DNA of 64,000 nt from Lantana camara (Eukaryota > Streptophyta > Magnoliopsida > Lamiales > Verbenaceae), in NCBI GenBank assembly GCA_037501455.1, contig CM074856.1, forward strand, positions 45,847,001 through 45,911,000, given 5' to 3'. The first letter of the stretch is position 1. Every line of letters begins with the position of its first letter. The translations under genes and the position numbers were made by a program. This document shows, piece by piece, positions 59,954-64,000 of the stretch. Under the pieces are notes generated by a model. That model saw only the letters and a list, made by a program, of their open reading frames with translations. It had not been told where the DNA came from and did no database searches.

Positions 59954-61705
59954 ATGGTAGCTACAAGATCAGGAGCTGTGGGAGGAGGTTCTTAGGATGC
60001 CAACCTTGTTGTTTTCTCCGCCGCAGCTGGTGGCGCACTGCCTCCCTCCGTCGCCGATAGTGGAGCACCACCTGCCGGAGGCTGGCCACCCCTTATCGAA
60101 TCTTCAGTTCCACCGCTTGCGCCACCGGGGGCCGCCAGTCTCCAGTACCGCTGGAGGTGTTTCTCTCCCTACTCTTCCACAGCCTCCCCAGACTCAATGG
60201 GTTCATACCCCTGCGAATCCAGGAGGTCAGAACTACATGATGCCTCCACCTGGATACACGCTCACTCCCACCATCATGATGCCGCCGGTTCAGCCCTATC
60301 ACGCCGGCCAGATCCAGCTCCCGGTGGTGATCCCCATGGAGATTGAAGGAGTGGAGTTACCTCCTCTAACTCCTCAGCAACTAAGGGCTCTTTACGCCCA
60401 ATGTGAGGTTCAGGCGGCCCAGGGGGCATGGGAAAGATTCCATTCCATGTACTTCCCCTTTGGGCAAGCCACTCAAGCTGCCGCTCCTTTGGGTGGACTG
60501 CAAACTTACCCGCTTAGGGAGGCTCAGGCCGTCCTAAGGGCGCAACCGCCACAACCGCCCGCAAAGGAGACTCCCCGCCAAGGCGACAACGAGCGTCCTC
60601 CTGTGGATAGAAACAGGGAGCCCGCCGAAAGAATCAACGAAAATGAAGGGGACTCTCATGCCTCCAAAAGGGCTTCCCGAGCCACCAAGCAAGGGGACAA
60701 GGAAGGAGATGTGAATCCTAATATCCTCGTGGCTGTGCAAGACCAGCTGTAGGGTTTAAAGGACATGGTTGGACAGCTCTCTCGAGCGCGGTCTCAGATC
60801 TCCCACAGCAGGGATGAACGAGCCGATGCCAGAGATGCTCGTTACAAGGACCGCCAGCCACGGGTCCCCCACCGCAAAGAGCAGGAGGAGAACTTCTGCA
60901 CGTATGAATACCATCCACTGGCAAGGGGCTCCCCCCTCGTGGAAGAAGTTTTGATGGCCCAAGCAGGAATGGCCAAGATCCCCACCTCCGTCAATCACTA
61001 CGACGGAACAACTGATCCAGCTGAGCACCTGGATCATTTTTTGCACTTGATGCACCTATACGAGCACTCGAGTAACTACTGGGCCAAAGTTTTTATCACT
61101 TCCCTGGTGGGAATGGCTCAAGAGTGGTATAAGCGGCTGCCGCCACGCTCGATACATTCATATCAGGAGTTGGCTGACGCTTTCCTCAACCACTTCAACT
61201 CTCTGAAGGCTCCAGTTACTGCGCCCACTGCCCTCTACAACATAGTGTAAGGCAAGAATGAGTCTCTTCGCTCGTTCTTTGCCCGATTCAACAAGGAGAT
61301 CTTGTAGGTGAAGAGGCCGTCCATGGATTTTTTGATCCCAGTGCTCTTTCAGGCTGTGGATCACAAACAATATGTGAGCAAGAAATTCGCCGATGCCATT
61401 GTGGAAAGAAGGCCAGGAACCCTCATGGCCTTAAGGGAAGTTGCCGAGCCGTTCTTCGCGCTCGAAGATATGTATGTCACTAATGGTCCTCGGCATCACA
61501 GCCCAGTAAGAAACGAGCACCACCAAGAGCGGGATCGGGAAGTCATTGTAAAAAATGAGCATCACCAGGAACGCAAAAGATCGCCCCCGTCCCCTCGACG
61601 TTTCGAGCGCATCCCGCTCACAAGGCCGAACTCAGAAGTCTATAACCTCTCTGTTAAGAAACTCTTCAAGAGACCGGTCAAGATGGGAAAACCGAGTCAC
61701 TGAGG
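59954..61705 (+). pseudogene. gag of copy B, broken by four glutamine-to-stop changes
   Basis: Starts MVATRSGAVGGGS at 59954. Stops at 59993 (TAG), 60750 (TAG), 61248 (TAA) and 61305 (TAG), all where element A has CAG or CAA. It retains the G run (60422-60426) that A has lost and so is in frame where A is shifted. After 61680 (PVKMGKPSH) it shifts frame relative to A. Confidence 0.85.
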
Positions 61706-63232
61706 CGGTCGAACAAATACTGTGCTTTCCACAAGCAGAAGGGGCATGATACGGATGAATATCGCCAGCTGGAAGCTGAAATTAAAAGACTCATCGCTGG
61801 GGGCCACCTGAAAGAATTTGTCAGGGTATTGGAGTGTTATGATGAACGTTGTAACGAGCGTACCATGGAGAGAAGAAGGAGCCCGTCACGCTCTAGAAGC
61901 CCGCGGAGGTGGGGCCCCATGGAGAGTAGCCATCGGGGCAAAGGAAAGACTCCTGAGCAAGAAAATACCCCTTTTGCGGTCATCAACATGATAGCGGGAG
62001 GTTCCTCTGGGGGGGACTCTAATGCTGCCCGGCGGCGGTACATCTGGAGTTGTGACCAACGCCCATCCATGCCCAAATCCGTCTACGCAATCAAACTGGC
62101 CTTCAGGGACCCTCAAGGAATTGACCTCTCGGGGGGGAGGGGGGGAGCCGGGGTGACCCTTAGGGACCCTCGAGGAATTGAAATTGATTACACAATCAAA
62201 CTGACCTTCCAAGTCACCAACAATGAGGCTGAGTATGAAGCCCTCATCCAATGACTCAGAATTGCCTTTCAGAACGGAGCCTCTCGGGTCACTACTTACG
62301 TTGACTCTCAATTGATTGCTAGTCAGGTTGACGACACTTATGAGGCTCGAGAAACCACCATGGTGCAGTATCTGGCCAATTTGATTCCCGTATTCTGGCC
62401 CCAAGTGCTCGAATATGTACACAGCGGAAGTTACTCCAAGAAATGCCCCAAGTGCCAATTTCACTCCAATGTTCCTCAACTGCCAGCGGGGTATCGATAT
62501 AGTGGGGCCCCTCCCAATGGCGACCGGACATTGAAAGTTTGTGATCCTCGCTGTGGCTTACTTCACCAAGTGGGCAGAGGCCGAAGCGGTCGCAAAAATA
62601 ACGTTCAGGGTGGTGAGAGATTTCATTTGGAAAAACATCATCTCTTGGTATGGCATCCTGAGGGTGCTAATCTGGGACAACGGTTCCCAATTCATCATCG
62701 CTGACACTCGAGAGTGGTCCTCAGAGCTTGACATCAAGCAACGCTTCACTTCCGTGCGCCACCCTCAGGCCAACGGTCAAGCTGAAGTCACAAACAGACC
62801 ATACTCCAACATCTAAAAACGATGCTCGAGAGTAAAAAGGGTGAATGGGCTGAAGAGTTTCAAGGAGCCCTCTGGGCGTATCATACTACCCCACGAGCGT
62901 CAACAGGGGAGACACCCTACTCTCTCGTCTATGTCTCCGAGGCCATGATACCTGCAAAAATCGCCCAAGAGTCCGCACGCGTTGCATATTTCGAGCCCGC
63001 GGCTAACGAAAGTAACTGGGCGCTCGAGCTAAACTTGCTGGATGAGAAGAGAAACACTGCATGGGCCCGGATGCACAGGTACAAGGCATCAGTAGCCCAT
63101 CAATACAACAATCGTGTTAAAGAGAGGACCTTCCAACTGGGAGACTTGGTCCTCAAGAAAACTAATGTGTCCAAACATGTGGGTAAGTTAGACCCCAACT
63201 GGGAAGGCCCCTTCAAAGTCATCCAGGTATGA
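61706..63232 (+). pseudogene. Remnant of pol in copy B (RNase H and integrase pieces)
   Basis: About 61706-62085 is the zinc-finger/linker region (YCAFHKQKGHDTDEY, with Cys to Tyr at another ligand). At 62085-62200 a patchwork junction leads into the second RNase H (VTNNEAEYEALIQ). TAG/TGA-type stops follow, then MVQYL is joined directly to integrase finger residues KKCPKCQFHSN (about 62445). A further jump leads to the core (VRDFIWKN, DNGSQF, NGQAEVTNR; 62541-62816) and the C-terminal part (62822-63232). Confidence 0.8.
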
Positions 63233-63613
63233 GCGAACAACACCTACCTGTTGGAAACTTTGTAAGGCGAGCGTCTCCCTAGCTCGCCCCTGGAATGCCT
63301 GCAATCTGAGAAGATTCTTTGTCTAAAAACGAATCTTGTAACTCCCCGCTCAGGGCACACTGTATCTTCTTTTGACAGAAATACAAAGACATTAGTAATT
63401 ATTTTCGTGCGTTGTTTGTCATTTTCTTGATTCAAATTATGGTAGTTTGCATCGTAATCACTTAAACGCCTACTTCATGTCGAGGGTACTCCACGTCGAA
63501 CGGCTTGATATATACTCTCTTAAACGAGCGAACCCCTTTCCAGCTTAGCATCATCAGTATATATTCCACATTGGGTAGCTTGACGCTCGTAAATGCATAA
63601 ATCCTGCTCAAAC
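63233..63613. other. Post-pol tail of copy B
   Basis: AACTCCCCGCTCAGGG near 63340 corresponds loosely to AACAACCCCGTTCATGGG after pol in element A. Beyond about 63430 similarity to A is not evident. No gene. Confidence 0.45.
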
Positions 63614-64000
63614 TGTAGCACCCGGAACGCTAGGCGCCACATCCCCCGCACTATAGCCTCAATCCACATATGAAACGGACAATTCATACATGAACCGAAA
63701 CTATAGCGAACGGGAGACAATAAAAACTCAAAAGCTAGGCGGGTACCCTCAATTAATACCACTAAACAATTGTATCAATAAAAGCGGAAGCAATAACATT
63801 CAATACTTATAGGTACCATATTTACATCAAAAGTATATAAATAGTAGTAGGTACCAACACTTATCAATACATTATCATCTCCTATACATCACACATGTAT
63901 AAATATCCAAAAACCACTAACATGATACTCCAAAATCCATACATGAAATGAAATGCTAGACTCAAAGGTAAAGACCTGACTCGACCCCGCCTAGCACTCA
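63614..64000. mobile_element. Possible start of another LTR element
   Basis: TGTAGCACCCGGAACGC at 63614 resembles the TGTGACACCCCG start of the LTR-like segment at 30184 and of many plant gypsy LTRs. The rest is non-coding and runs off the window, so this stays tentative. Confidence 0.3.

Larger units (their letters stand above)
59872..63300 (+). mobile_element. Copy B: internally deleted Tat-type element sharing the LTR of A
   Basis: The primer site and gag align with element A almost base for base to about 62085. The sequence then jumps to the second RNase H, skipping protease, reverse transcriptase and first RNase H, and then through fragments of integrase to its C-terminus near 63232. 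No antisense ORF or purine tract is seen afterwards; the right LTR of B is not in the window. Confidence 0.85.

Noticed and set aside
1..64000. CRISPR arrays, rRNA, prokaryotic operons
   Set aside because: No direct-repeat/spacer array or rRNA sequence was seen; gene structure is eukaryotic.

Overview
This is a window of a plant nuclear genome. It holds spliced single-copy genes with plant-type GT-AG introns (a plant Qa-SNARE and a plant beta-glucan exohydrolase type GH3) embedded in dense LTR retrotransposons, a CACTA transposon and AT-rich intergenic DNA. The protein families suggest a eudicot. An asterid (possibly Lamiales) origin is only an impression and was not tested.

Layout. 1-19300 is nested retrotransposon DNA: an LTR-like remnant (about 720-1940), then a 5'-truncated Ty3/gypsy element of Tat type (pol about 1940-5314, tandem-repeat spacer, then an antisense ORF with a plant mobile domain, 8869 down to 6141). 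A 9.49-kb Ty1/copia element (9136-18625) has inserted into it, bounded by the perfect 5-bp duplication GAAGT. 19300-24840 is a second Ty1/copia element on the minus strand, with a long nearly intact polyprotein, one recognisable LTR (3') and a repeat-expanded N-terminal gag region. 25016-28759 is the right part of a CACTA element with no transposase but with captured gene pieces (a calcium-dependent protein kinase EF-hand exon and an Arg/Ser-rich exon). 28760-31210 is decayed LTR and repeat sequence.

31900-47800 is the gene island. All three genes lie on the minus strand: a 4-exon EEF1A lysine methyltransferase 1-like gene (31907-33520, 246 aa), a 13-exon SYP132-like syntaxin (34315-39560, 306 aa) and an 8-exon GH3 beta-glucosidase/glucan exohydrolase (43713-47539, 653 aa) with one GC-AG intron. 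I derived the exon models from splice sites, and reading frame is preserved across every junction. They act separately (translation-factor methylation, plasma-membrane vesicle fusion, wall glucan hydrolysis); nothing suggests shared function.

48622-63300 is a tandem Tat-type Ty3/gypsy array: LTR, full internal region A, shared LTR, internally deleted region B. Region A carries an antisense, probably spliced, coiled-coil ORF between palindromic tandem repeats and the 3' LTR. Both copies are inactivated mainly by C-to-T changes that turn Gln codons into stops. The last 400 bases look like the start of another LTR.

The most distinctive material is the accessory biology of the retroelements: antisense ORFs in two different Tat elements, repeated hairpins in the copia leader, G-box-rich LTRs and the shared-LTR tandem. 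I saw no CRISPR array, rRNA or intact tRNA gene.
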